A stretch of 64,000 nucleotides of DNA, taken from contig CAMRHE010000077.1 in assembly GCA_947044405.1 (NCBI GenBank), positions 3,884,001 through 3,948,000 of the forward strand, written 5' to 3'. The notes under the pieces are model-generated. The model searched no databases. It was not told where the DNA came from and worked only from the letters and a program-made list of their open reading frames with translations. Shown here one piece after another: positions 50,721 to 63,629 of the stretch (its first letter is position 1; each line of letters opens with the position of its first letter). A program made the translations under genes and the position numbers. The DNA comes from Leptodactylus fallax. Lineage: Eukaryota > Chordata > Amphibia > Anura > Leptodactylidae.

Positions 50721-50946
50721 ATACAAAGGCCATGACCCATAATAACTATATAACAGATACCCTCTGACACCTTTCATCAGATAACAAGCAAGTCAACTAC
50801 CCAGGCAGCAATATTCTTCTCTATTGCAAAACTTCTATCTGGCCTTTAATAGTTTTACGCCCTGATTTATATGAGGCCATTATTTATTACCACATTCAGA
50901 ATTACTTTCTATCACCTACACCCAGGAGTACCTCAATAGCTTAGAT

Positions 50947-51328
50947 TTAAAGAGGACTTGTCACCTCTCCTGACATGTCAGTTTTAGGAAATACTCCTCA
51001 TGGAAACACAGTTCGGGATCATCTTTTCATATAGATATGTGTGGCGTTCCTCTGCTCCTCCTCCTAGAAATTTATGAATACATTGACAACTGGGTGTTAG
51101 CAAAAAGGGTCATGTCCCTACACAGTCTGGCACAATCCACACTGACTGGACAGGGTCATAGTATGTAGGAACACACCCCCAACTGATAACAATCAGTTGT
51201 CAATTTATTCATAAATTTCTAGGAGGAATAACAGAGGAACAGCACAATGGAGAGTTTTAAGATAAGATGCTCCAGAATCATTATATTGTGGGGAATACAA
51301 TTATTTAATAAAAGCGAGGGGACAACAC
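50947..51328. mobile_element. TTAA-ended MITE (TTAAAGAGGACTTGTCACCTC...), right end decayed
   Basis: Starts TTAAAGAGGACTTGTCACCT. Arms 'ctcctagaaatttatgaata' plus 'cattgacaactgggtgtta' pair with 'aacaatcagttgtcaattta' plus 'ttcataaatttctaggagg' (nearly 40 bp). The right terminus is reduced to 'gaggggacaacac' and lacks TTAA. Confidence 0.75.
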
Positions 51329-53858
51329 TGTGTAATAGCAAAGCTTCCGGCTCTACAGACAGAGCTTGTTAATAATATCAGACTACAGACTACTGCCATT
51401 TCTTACATTAACACGTCAGACCCTATGTTTAGAGCCCAAACTGAGTTTAGCTAAGCCATAGCTGCAACCACCTGATGGCTTAACTGTGGCTTATTTGGTT
51501 GGCAACTTAATATTCTTGCCCAACCCATGCATTGCTAACTTATGCTGAAGATCCTAAGCAGTACAAGGCTTTACCTACTGTACATGCAACAATTACGTAA
51601 CTTGCGTCAGCAGCACATATGGATTGTATTTGCTTGCAATTTTACAGAAACAGTTTCTTTCCTATGAGCATATTTTCAGCAAGGAATTACATAATATCCT
51701 GTATGGATCTTTGTATAATATCCAAAGATGCCAAACACCCAAAACAGGATGGTATTATTTTTATTCTATCAACTTATATATACCATAAATCAGTATAGGG
51801 TTGACAGCCTTTTTCTATATGTGCTATCTTAGCATATGTACATTTAGAAGGGGGTCCGCCACGCTGAAACTAAGTACCGTAAAGACAATCATGTACATTA
51901 AATAAGTGTTGGCCAAACATGATTTTGGCAAAATTGGCTATCTATTGTATAAGCGGGTCTCCGGACTCTCCTCTGATGGCAGATGTCAAGGTAAAGAAGG
52001 ACTGAATATGTTGAATATTAACATTGTCTCTCCTTTGTTCCCAGGGGAAGATAAACCACTGCAGTAGGTGTCTGTACCAATTTATTCTCTTCTCCCCAAT
52101 GTAACACACTAGGCCAAGCTGAGGGTGCATGTTTGTGAAGGAGTCAGGAGGAATAAGCTGTCAGAAGAACAAGCATCCCATCCATCCCATGGACAACCGT
52201 CTATGTCAATGGATGGCATATAATAGCAGCCTATGAAGTGTTAATGTAGAGCCAGATGCAGTTCCTCTTGGGTGTATCAGAAGTTGGACCTATAGCAGAC
52301 GTCTTAAATTGAAATTGTAAACTTTTTATATTTTTAAACATATATGTCAGGTACAAACACATTTAGAAAAGAATAGAGATAGAAATAAAGTTTCTCCAAA
52401 ATATATATAAAAATATGCATGTACAGTACACACATAACTCAAGTATATCATAAAGTATCATTATCTACAGTAACCACCAATACAAACTGAGTTAAAGAAG
52501 GACTCCTCCAATCCTTTAATCCCTCCGCAATGTTTTCCAAAAAGAGGGTTCAATGCTCCCCCACATGGCCTCCTCTCTGACCTGCTGATCACTCAGTGTT
52601 CTTTGGTGAAACAGACGTCAGGACTCTTAATGAATTCCTATGACAGCCTTGATCTGACTCCCATAGCAATGCATTGAAAGTCCATTTCAGTGAAAGACAC
52701 TGAGTCAATTGGCAGGCCAGAGGGTAGGTCACGTGGGGCACGGGTGGACCTAATATCTACACAATAAAGTGAATTGTGACGTTTCTATATTTTTCAATCT
52801 CATCACACAATTGAATTACCAATTTAGGCATGGGAAAGGGCTAAAAATTGGGGACATTCATCTTTATGGATAATTTATAGGCAATATATCACAGTCTACA
52901 TCATGGGTTAAAGATATAAATATGTTACATTTTTGGAAGTCTTTCCATTTACCCCAAATTTGAACATACCAGTCTTACATTTTTTGATATTCTAATTTTC
53001 TCATAGGTGCTGAGCAAATATTTTATACTGCAGAGTATTGTTCGGATTGCTTTCGCTCACATACTGGATACTCATAAGACAGAACATGAAGAAAAACATA
53101 GATGTACGCAGGAGTGAATATGTCGCCTGGTAGATTTCAAAATTACTTAAAGACAGACTACACAGTTGGAAAGACGGAGATGTTAACATGCTGACAAGTG
53201 ACGAGAATAGTCTGAATTACAGATTCCCTGCGGAGTCCTATTGTCCTATAGGTGGAACACAGCATGATCTCTGGCTTACAGACTTGGGCTATCCCCAAAG
53301 ACCTATGGCTATAAAAACAGAAGCTGCTTTATCTAACGCCTCACACAAAGTCACCGCGCCCCTCCTCTCCTGACAAACCCACTTGAAATTCATCACTAAT
53401 CTAGTGCCCGTCAACTAAGGGTTAAATGTGGAAAGTCAGGCAAATGTTCCATACTTTTATAATGTATATTTCATGGGAGTATCCCAGTCATTCACTTAAT
53501 GCAAACATCATATCCAGTGCACTGTGCTCCTTTGGTAACTAAATATGTAGTTTTGTTAATAACAGAGCAGGATATGAAACAAACCTCAGGGAAAAGACAC
53601 AGGGCACTTTTTAAGCGGCATTTAAGGAGTCTATTTTCAACTTCTTAACAAAATTTGAAGCATAGAATCTGGCGACAGATAATAACCCCCCCGGCCCACC
53701 TACGATGTTAGCCCACTTTTTATGTAGAGTGAAGTATACACATATAAGCCACAAAAATGTATTATTAGGAGAATCAGTATGAAAGGGTGTAGCAAAGTAG
53801 GCAGCCTGTTATCATCACATACATACCAATATCAAGTATAACATCACACACTGCAGTA

Positions 53859-53905
53859 TATATATATATATATATATATATATACGTATATATATTATAT
53901 ATATC
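53859..53905. repeat. (AT)n microsatellite
   Basis: About 12 AT units, a CG interruption and a further short AT tract. Confidence 0.95.
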
Positions 53906-54217
53906 CCTTTGGGGATACAGATACATTGCTATGTAATTTATTTGTTTTTTTCCTGCACAAATATAGAAAATCACAGTGCCTGATGCTGAATGATAAACCT
54001 AGCACATTATTAGACACTTTAGATTATCTTTATACAATTTATTGTAAAAAAAAAAAATTATTTTATTGTAAAAAAAATTGGGCCAAAATTTTGGACCACT
54101 TTTTGGACCACATCTTAGGCTATGCCCTTTGTCTACTAATCCATTCACATTCCCCTATTGGACATGGTGGAAAAAATTGTAACGCACATATAAGTATGGT
54201 GCAATGATTCTATGCCT

Positions 54218-54256
54218 GTTTTTTTTTTTTTTTGTTTTTTGGGGGTTTTTTTTGCT
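54218..54256. repeat. Poly-T/poly-G low-complexity tract
   Basis: T runs of 14, 6 and 8 separated by G and G5. It could be a reverse-strand poly-A tail of a lost retroelement, but no element is recognisable next to it. Confidence 0.7.
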
Positions 54257-55062
54257 CTCAATTACGCAGTATAATTTCATTAGAAAATCTTCCCCTTAGA
54301 TTGACCTAACAGTTGACTTGGTGTACAAACAGCCCAGTCCCCAATGCCACCAAGATGCCCAATGACCCAGATGAAGGAGAGGTCCCCACTGATCAGGCCA
54401 TGGCAAATTTTGACTACAGTGATCCCCTGGCACAGGACACCTTTTTAGGGCTTTTTAACAGCCACCATAAATAAATGTATTGGCCATCTTTATGTGGGTG
54501 CTTGCTTGTGTGACATAGAGACATATGAGAGAGAGAAATATGACTGTTATGACCACTTGTGCTAGTGAACAAAACCAATGTACAGGGCTGCAGAATACAA
54601 GTGCTATACAAGTCCCAAGAAATAAAAAAAAATCCGGTCACTGCCTCCCCTTCAGTACATAAGCAGATTCTTGACCATGTATTTTCCATACTGCACCTCT
54701 GTACCTCTTCTCTACAAAGAAGGTTATATATTGAGTCCATCAGAAACAAACACTGTGGCATGCTGCTTTGGACGCCATAAAATAGAGATTAGTAGTTTGG
54801 GGGGCTATTCTGGGGGTGCAATACACCTTATCCTCTTATAGATACTATTTATTAAAGGTTCTGGACGGTTACAGATTTCCCAGGATTGTCATTCAAACAT
54901 ATTATAACTCCATAAAGTTATCTTGGCATATATGTCTTTAATTTTGGTTAACATTTTTTCTAGACATGTGGATGTGGATTTTCAGAAAAGGGGCGTAGCT
55001 TAAGCCACGATGAGGAAAAATTGTGTTGTATAATTCTGACCCAAAGTGAGCAAATGGTGGTA

Positions 55063-55168
55063 TAAATGTAGACTAGGCAGTCTGAAGATACGCCAGATTT
55101 ATCATCCAGACCAGCATCAGCCACTGTGATAAACCTGGCGCATATTCAGACTGCCTGTCTAGGTTTAC
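55063..55168. repeat. Imperfect inverted repeat, ~43-bp arms
   Basis: 'taaatgtagactaggcagtc' plus 'tgaagatacgccagatttat' is mirrored by 'ataaacctggcgcatattca' plus 'gactgcctgtctaggttta', with a ~20-nt spacer. It probably belongs to the dispersed amphibian family with 'agatttatca' motifs that also touches 640-790 and 16755-17040. Confidence 0.75.
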
Positions 55169-55604
55169 ACTGTTGAACTATTAGTAAATCTGGGTCAATG
55201 TCTTTCTATCAACACAAGAGAGAGAAACCATAAAGCTTTCACTGAGCTGCATTAAACAGAAATAGTCTATTGTCCTTGATTTAGGAGCACTCTCTCTGCA
55301 CTACGCCCAAACATGTCAAGAGCACAATTTTTAGCTATATAAAAGTATACTGTAACAATTTCATTGAAGAAGTGTAGTCTCCAATACTAGTTTATATCAG
55401 TCAAAAACATGTATTAAAACAGACACCTATATACATAGTATATTGTTAGAGCCAAGCTTCAAATAATATTTTTTTAAGAGAGCAGCTACGAGTCGGAATA
55501 TGCAGTATATACTGTATATAGTGAGGACTCGCTTACCGGTAATTTCGGTAATGAATGACATGCTTTGGTTTCTAACTCTGTCTATGCTGATGTTGGTATG
55601 AAAT

Positions 55605-55888
55605 GCAAAAAAGGGGAAATAGAAAAATGGGCCCCAACAAATTAATATATAATGACATAAAGCAAATAATAGATACAACACAGCAATATTGATAATGCAA
55701 AAAGGGAAGTATAAAAATGGGCACCCACAAATGGTTTTATACATTTATAACAAAATATAAAGTAAATAATAGATACAACACAGCAATACTGATAATATAA
55801 AAAAGGAAGTAAATAAATGAGCACCCACAAATTGCTTCATATATATATATAATAGATATATAGATACAACACAACAATCTCCAGTGAG
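55605..55888. repeat. Minisatellite, three tandem copies of a ~92-100 bp unit
   Basis: Copies start at 55605, 55697 and 55797. Shared landmarks in order are 'aaaaaggggaaat/aaaaagggaagt/aaaaaggaagt', 'gcacccacaaat', 'aataatagatacaacaca' and 'gcaatactgataat'. Copy 3 carries an internal AT expansion. The ORFs 55427-55951 on the minus strand are translations of these copies. Confidence 0.88.
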
Positions 55889-56777
55889 TGGATGTGACTT
55901 CTGCAGAGCACACACATAAGGAAAGATTGCCATAGAAAAAAAAAAAAACACTTCCCGTATTTTCCTGGTCTACAGTCTATCTTTCACAGGTCACTCATTC
56001 TCATTCTTCTTCAACAAGAACTAAAGAGTGTCATATATGACGGCACACAGCCTGTGAGAGCCAAGTGTCAGAGACACAGCACATTAGGCTATGTTGATCC
56101 ATCCTCTAAGGCAGTGACTGTGTGCATGGAGTCTTTACTATCAGATACACATTGGAATATAAGGGCTGACTTCACAAACATGAGACTTAACAGTTACAAA
56201 TGCTCAATGCAATTTATAGAAATCCATTTTTACTGTTACAAAGTATTTCTATAATGAATGTTTATGAGTTTATAGGGGGGGTCACCCATACGGTACCTCG
56301 GCTAAGAGCAGCTACAAAAGCCATTTCTATCCATAGAAGACCCAGCTGATTCCTCAAGGTGCGTACAATGGAATATTCTGCAACTGGCATCTCAACAGGT
56401 GACACTTCTAACATTAGGGAATTGTCCCTTTAATTTTTAGTTGCTTAATTTAGTTGCTTAATGGTAATTTCTTGTATTACAAAACTTCTTCAGTACTTCT
56501 ACTTGTACTGGTAGAGAACCAACCTACGACAACCTACTACCCAAATACTGTGAATAGTGATCTCTGCTCAGTCTGCTGCTCCTAGATATCCTCGCAATTC
56601 TGTGCTAGAAATGAGTGATGAATTATCAGACTCTAGACAATAGATGCTGGATTGGAGGATTTTATTGTATAAATGATGCTTTTAAAATCAGATACCTGTG
56701 GGAGTACTGAGAGAATTCATTAAAAGACGATGTTTCTTTACTGTAGAGGCTTCTGACTACAGATTGGTAATAGTGTG

Positions 56778-57059
56778 TTAAAGGAGTATTCCACTAACAA
56801 GTTATCTTCTTTCCACAATGTACATTGATCATGCACGCTACCACTCCAATTAAAGTCCATAGGACCTCTGTACTTGCTTTCTCTTATGTCCTATAGACAG
56901 TGAACAGAACAGTAATGCACACCACCACTCCAGGATTCAGACCCCCTTCCCCGTTCTTGTGATCGGTGAGATCCCAGTGGTCAGACCACCACCAGCCGTG
57001 TAGTTATGCCAGATCCACTAGATAGAGGGTAAGTTGTTATGACCAGAATACCCCATTAA
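56778..57059. mobile_element. T2-like MITE (TTAAAGGAGTATTCC ... GAATACCCCATTAA)
   Basis: A 282-bp element with TTAA at both ends and complementary termini TTAAAGGAGTATTCCACTAA and GACCAGAATACCCCATTAA. The inner 'caagttatcttct' is weakly mirrored by 'ggtaagttgttat'. No coding capacity. Confidence 0.78.
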
Positions 57060-57447
57060 ATTATAACAATATTAAATGACTATATGGTCAGATATTTCCA
57101 TATTACATTTTAACGTTTGCATATCATAGGGGTTGTCTGGGTTACAAATACAATTCAGTCATTGTCAGTTAATAGAGAGGAGTTCCTCATTTGTGACCTT
57201 CATCTATTAGCATGAGTCCAGAGCGACTCACAAAGAGAATCCCTCTCACTGTAGGATCAGGCACATCCATGTATTACACAGGCGACCTATTGATTTCACC
57301 AACATGTAATTCCTCATTTCCCCTGTGGTGGCACTGCAGAGCAATCGAACAGTGAGACAAAATCCAGCTGACCACTGTGATATCTGCTTATCAGCTTATA
57401 TATGCTTATATGGAAAACTACAGCAAAAAAAAACTTCTCTATGCTTT

Positions 57448-57616
57448 TAGAGGTGTAACTTGAAGCCCCTGGGCCCCAGTGCAAATTATGTAACGGGCCC
57501 CCATTTACCTCTTACTATCTATAATACTAATGTCTTCTTATATTTCAGTGAGGCCTATGGGCCTTCTGAGGTTCCTGGGCCCGGTAGCGACTGCACCCCT
57601 GATAGCTATGCCCCTG
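57448..57616. mobile_element. Decayed short hAT-like element ('ggggcatagcta' end)
   Basis: The right end TAGCTATGCCCCTG (minus: CAGGGGCATAGCTA) and left TAGAGGTGTAACTT agree at about 9 of 14 positions. 'cctgggccccagtgcaaatt' and 'gttcctgggcccggtagcga' are mirrored inside. Flanking 8-mers do not match, so the duplication is lost or the borders are off. The ORF 57460-57672 is an artefact. Confidence 0.5.
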
Positions 57617-58064
57617 CTCCTCATAAAGGCATACTGAGGTTCTGTACAGTAGGGCATTACAGACTTCTATAAAGGGTGTTGGGTGCTTCATTTAGTCCTG
57701 TAAAATGTCTGTTAAAATCAGCTATTTTTTATGAAACCTGATGGACCCCATTATCGTCAAAGGCGTTTGTCTTTCATCATTTGTGTCTATAATTTGATGG
57801 ATCTGGTGCTTTAATTTTAACAGAAATATCAGCACAGATGTGAACAGAGCCTAAGTTTGTTACATTGCAGCCCCATACATGTGCTGTCAGCACCAGCACA
57901 CTTATGGAAGCTTTACAGAGTCATGGTACGGTAGTGTGTATGAGTCCTTATTAGCAGAAACTTGCACTTTTTAAAGATATTTAGACATTTACCATTATTT
58001 TAAATGATTGCATCAATGCATTTTTCCTAAACTAAAGGGATCCTAAGAAATTACATTCACATTC

Positions 58065-58367
58065 AGGCTGGGGTCACAAATGGCGGACACACTGCAGAAT
58101 TTCCATCCGTGTGTTTTCCTGAAAAAGGGCACAACTGTAAGAATCAATGCAGATCGTCTGCGGTGATGCAAAGGATAAAAGTCGCTGATAAACCCCACAG
58201 TGATAGTTGACATGCTGTGGGTCACTTTGCACACTATTTGACAGCATATGGGTGATTTTTTGATGAAATCCCATCCACTATGCTGCTACTGTACATTGCA
58301 GCGGGTTATCTGCCAGCAAGTACATGGTGGCTGCTTTCTGCGAGTACGTCTAGTGTGACCCCAGCCT
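58065..58367. mobile_element. Foldback MITE (AGGCTGGGGTCACA ends)
   Basis: The left end 'aggctggggtcacaaatggc' is mirrored at the right by 'tagtgtgaccccagcct'. 'gctgtgggtcactttgcaca' and 'catccactatgctgctactg' lie inside. About 303 bp. No clear target duplication. Confidence 0.7.
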
Positions 58368-58759
58368 TAAGCACCCATGCGAGGTGGTATCAGAACCATA
58401 CTATGGTTGGCTCTACAATCAGATCATTTCTTGGTGGGGGGGAATATTTTCCCACAATTCTATATCTCTCAGTATATGATGTAACGCCACTGGTATCAGC
58501 TGAATGTTCTCGCTGTCACTATACAATTCACATTTACCACCTGGGGGCAAATCACTCTCATTATTAAAGTCCTTCTCAGGCTTTTCTAAAGAAAATAATA
58601 TAAATTTCTGTGGACAACAATAATATTTCTGTTGTGTGTGTAAATCCTGAACAAATGTTTTTACAGCACGCAAATGTTTAACAGGTTTTACATTTTTCCA
58701 GTAGCACAAAGAAACAGAAAAGTATTCCGAGATATTTAGCAGTGTACACCAGAAGCCGC

Positions 58760-59240
58760 AGCTCACAAAGGGGGGAAAGAAAAATCACAATATCTGCAAA
58801 TGATTTTTATTTACAATACAGTGCGGGTAAAAATAAAAGAAGGCAATTACTCCCCGCGGATTTACAAGTTCTAATCAACAATTTCATAAATAGGCATTTG
58901 CCGTCATCAATCATCCGCCTTTATGCTGAAATCTTATGGAGTAAATTACTAGCCGAAAGACCTTGCCAATTCAAGTAAGCGAATATTACCCAGTAGGGAT
59001 ATAAAGCTGTCAGCGCCAAAGCACTTTTGATTTTACTAAATACTGCCTGGTTATTAGGACAATTTAACCTGTCCACTGCCAACAGGCTGCATAATGCTCA
59101 GATCCTTCGCCTGCCAGGAGGTTTCAGCAGCACAGGATTTAGTAAAATTAACTTACTTGAATTTTCACATATGCAGTTACATAGAAAGAGATGTATATGG
59201 GGAAAATGAGCTGGAGAGCTGGTCTTTATCAAAAGTGCAG
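58760..59240. promoter_or_regulatory. Candidate conserved non-coding block with PBX-HOX-like site (strongest by texture)
   Basis: About 480 bp with no repeats, balanced composition and dense potential binding motifs: 'gatttttatttacaatacag', 'aatcaacaatttcataaata' (Sox-like), ATCAATCA at 58906-58913 (reverse TGATTGAT, the bipartite PBX-HOX site), 'aaattaacttacttgaattt' and a 'tatgcagttacat' stretch. ORFs 58742-58978, 59027-59209 and 59094-59327 overlap it in different frames with no recognisable product. Established knowledge: Satb2 is a Hoxa2 target in branchial arches. A link to this block is inference. Confidence 0.42.
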
Positions 59241-60744
59241 GGAAGAACGGTTAAAGGCATTTTGGAGGGGGGAGGGGCACACAAAAATTCTTGTACTGGG
59301 AATCAGTTGGTTCACACACCATGGTAACTGCTTGAAGTAATTTAATTTATAAGGAGAACTGGAAATGCATAAATAAGAAGTCTTAAAAAAAACCAAAAAA
59401 ACTTTAGCATTGAAAAAAAAGAATACTGCAAGTGCATCTCAACAATGCAATGCAGTCGATGGGCCACATACTTCCCATAGGGTGCCACATCACAAAAGTT
59501 TACCCCTAGGAGAAATTAAAACAATGGGATTAATTTATCATAATGTTTGTGACTGATTTTGCTGTTTTTCTGCCTCTTCAGCACATTTTAATACATATTA
59601 TTTATAATGTACACAAATGAAAGCCATCAGGTTTGACTGCATTCTGGCACAGAGCGGTGAACGTTCCGATGCCACCTTTATATATTTCTGTGCACAACAA
59701 TAGAAGTCAAACTAAAGTAAAATCACCTTGTCACAGAGTTAGCAAACACAAAGAAATGGAGAAATAGTAAATCTACCGCAATGTGTCTAGTGGAGCAGCT
59801 CCGATATATGGCATCCCATGCACTACCTTGTGTTTTAATGCAGACTCCACATAAAAATATAGTGGTATGTATAGTCCTCTTAAAACCCATTACAAGCATA
59901 TTCAGGACCCAAGTCATGATTAACCCTTCTTCGGCTAGGTAAGTGTAATAAACAACCACTCACAATCAATATGGTATTACCAAAATTAGGCAACTCCAAA
60001 AATACTGCAAATAATATATATGAATATAATCAATCGATTCAATCACTCAAGTAAATGTCAGCCAGCGACATAAAACATCACGAGGAAACATAACTTAGTT
60101 ACTTTACACAAAAATGCACGTCACAAGTACACCATTTAACTCTTTATTACTACAACATCCTAACTCGCAATCACTGCAGTAGCCGACTGCTCAAAATTGC
60201 AGTCAGGGGTCAAGGATGTGCTTGTAGGGATATGAAAGAAGCCAAAAAGTGATGTCTTACATAGATGAGTCCTTTATTAAATTACTTTGTGATGTCATCT
60301 GTATATATAATAAAAATATAAAATATCTAAAAGAATGTCTAACCAAGGGATATATCTGGCAAAGGCATGGTCCTGGCTGTCTGATCTATTACTCAGGACA
60401 CAGGCATGTATGGTCTGCTTCCCAAACCAGCCTTCTAACAAGTAAGTGGATGGGAGAATGTGTGACTCGAATATTCAGGAACTCCCCCTACAGCACTGTA
60501 CATAAAGTGAAACCTGTGATCCAAGGGCTTCCCTTCCCTCTCAGTATTCAGTGTCACTATGGTGCTCTATGGCACGTGACCATTAAGTTCACATAGTCGT
60601 AGCAGAGCTGAGTTTGTCAATGTCCTAGTTTGCTAATTTGGTCTGTTTTGGACAAATTATAGTACTAAAAATGGTAAATCAAGAATTTATGAATTTATTA
60701 AAAAGGATCAATTCAGATTATATTCAAAAATATATATACCTTTA

Positions 60745-60764
60745 TATATATATATATATATATT
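60745..60764. repeat. Short (AT)n microsatellite
   Basis: About 10 AT units. Confidence 0.9.
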
Positions 60765-62663
60765 AAAAATTATGATGACGCTTCTGTCAATGATTCAATC
60801 AAAGAATCCCATTTGTATTGATGGCTTTCTTTAGGCTGATGCCAAAATCCCATCAGGACAACAATTGTTTCAATAAATCCATGCTCCTTTTTTCCTGGAG
60901 CACCCTTATCAACCAGTTACTATTGACATTACTACTATTAATCACAATGGATCCATTTCAACCCTATATCAAGCTTACAGTAGGTTCTCATTAGTAGCGT
61001 TTTGTTGGTGAAATGCTGGTGTATTTCTTCAAAACTGATAGGAAACAAGGATATACAATGATATCAATTTGCATCAGTTTCTTTTATCGGGTTCTATTTG
61101 CAGGATCGAAAGGCATAGAAAGGCTGATCCCATATGGAAATTTTGTTTCCAAATTTTTAATATCCAAATAAAGATATTAAAAATGAAATTTTTTTTAAAA
61201 TAAAACTTCTGTAAAAGAAATCTCACAAATAATACATCAGATGCTGAGTTAATAATGCAGTTTTGTAGAGTTGGTGTTTGGATACAAAGACTGAAAAGTG
61301 AAGAATTGATGCAAAGTGATAACTACTTGTCTTCATTTGTCCAAAACGTATAAGAAAAAACAAATAAATATGTAAAAGAAATGGAAACAGTATAGAGCTA
61401 GTCTGAACGCTGATGAGATCATGTAAGCAGATACATGTCTATGTGCAAGAACATCAAAGCACAAGCATACCGTGGCCCATTTGTAATCACATCTTGGAAA
61501 CTACGTTTTTCTATATTTCTCCCAAAACGTAAATCTACAAATAATTATCATGGTGTTTAAGCCGTCCTAGCTGTATACCCCCACCAAACATAATAGACAT
61601 GTTAACACTAAGTTCTAGAAGCATAGTATTCTTGGCCAGGCCTTATTCCAAATGTTCACTCACAGGCGAACATATCCAAATAATGAATGTGTAAACTCTC
61701 CTTGAAGCAAAGTATTGTCTGTTCACCATATTACAAGATAGGGATGCCAGAAAATGTACACAGCTCTTCTGCGCTTCACTGTAGGATATTATTCAAAGCT
61801 TTTATATCTAACACTTATCCACTACGTATCTTTATATGGTGACCAATTAAAGGGAATTAAATACATCACTAACACATTGCTGTATCAATGCTTTAGTATG
61901 TGTGGCTGCACAACAACACAGTGAGCCACTGGTCCAAATTCTGGTCTCCCCATAATAAAAAAAAATTTAAAATTTTAGTAATATAAAAATGTACTAGACT
62001 GAATGAATGCATTGTCTTAAAGCTAAAACATACACACATCCATTAACAGAGTACATTGTCACACACCCCACTGCCCACAATAAATGCTAGGCCACATATC
62101 TTTGCCAGTCTTTTAGTGATTCCTAGAACCATTATTCTTTACTAGACACTGTTCATATAAGGTTGGCTATTGTAAAGACGTTGTTCTTGAGTTCATGAGC
62201 ACAGATATGGCCATTGGTGTTGTTTGCTGCATAACCATCAACAATACAATAATTGTGCGCGACTCTATAGCTTACAATACTTGGTGTACAGATAAAATAA
62301 TACACAACTTCTGATACAAGACCAAACCAGAATGAACCTACATCTGGCATGGAGAACATGTAAAGTGTAGCAAGCGGCGAATAGACAAAAGCACTATTTG
62401 TTACAATATATGGTAAACACTACTTGCCATTGCTCCTATTGTACCTGGACCTTACTACCTGGATAACATTATCTGGCATTGCCAGACTGCAAACTGGGAT
62501 ATTGTCTGTATTAAATATACCATTCCAGAACATATATCCTAAGACTCCCACATATTTTGTCTGAGCGTGCACTCATGTATAACAGTATCAAAATTGTTTT
62601 GAAATCCCCCCAAAATTTACTGATTTTCTGCTATGATTGTCTCTGAAGACTTGTTTATCTTTA

Positions 62664-62815
62664 GGCTGAATTCACATGCAGCAGATTTGTGCAAGAAATC
62701 CTGCACTGTCCCATACATCTGAATAGAGTTTGTAGAAATCCATGTGCTTGACACCAAAAAAAAAATCCCATTCAGATAAATGGAACTGATTTTCCTTGTG
62801 TGAACCTACCCTTAA
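62664..62815. mobile_element. Short foldback ('aggctgaattcacatg' type)
   Basis: 'aggctgaattcacatgcagc' at the left is mirrored by 'ttgtgtgaacctaccctta' at the right. 'gtcccatacatctgaataga' and 'tcccattcagataaatggaa' lie inside. About 150 bp. Confidence 0.5.
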
Positions 62816-63577
62816 TGTTTGTAATGTCAATGAAACAGCCTTACAAGAACACAAACTATAGCAATGTGTCGGCCAATGTCAGTTTAGTGACTGTGAGCAG
62901 TTTTCTTCTAAAACTGACATAAGTACAGCATAAATAAAATATATTAAAAAAAAAAACCTATTTAGAATTAGAAATGGATATATGCTATGGTCAGATATCC
63001 TAATCGGAGTTTGCAGCTCTGTTAGCAGATATCAGTTCTGTGCCACAATCATATTGGACATGCATATAAGAGGCACATGTGATGTTCATATACATAGTCT
63101 TTAGGGAAGAGGGGAACTGGCCATAGCTAAGAAATATATTTTAAATGATAAATCTGGATGCATCTTCTATCGCCAAATATAGAAATAGTCTATGGACTTG
63201 TTGTATACAAGTATAATACTCATTGAAAAAATAAAGATCAGATATAATCCACAAACCAATACAAAACTGAATTAAAGATGTTAACATTTTTAATGGTGTA
63301 GAGGAAAATTTCAATGGTGCATTGAAAATGCAATAGTCACACTACTGTACGTCTATATAGTTAGTATGGCTGCCAGTCATAAATACGGTATACATAAAGT
63401 AGGGCAAACTATAAAAGTGATACTGAAGATGTCTCCTCTTTATAAATGATAAATATATTGATATATTACTGGACATTTTACATTATAAATTATTTCATAT
63501 CACTTTAGAACACATATCTACTAGTGCGTCCATGTGTGTATGTGAAGGTATACAATTATGTATGCATACATATCTTT

Positions 63578-63581
<4 letters not shown>

Positions 63582-63622
<41 letters not shown>
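63582..63622. repeat. (AT)n microsatellite
   Basis: About 20 AT units in a row. Confidence 0.95.

Positions 63623-63629
<7 letters not shown>

Noticed and set aside
55427..55951. Three overlapping hydrophobic ORFs that look like a repeated membrane protein
   Set aside because: Their repeated segments (CCVVSIIYFIF type) come from the three copies of the ~95-bp minisatellite, and the frames are not continuous.
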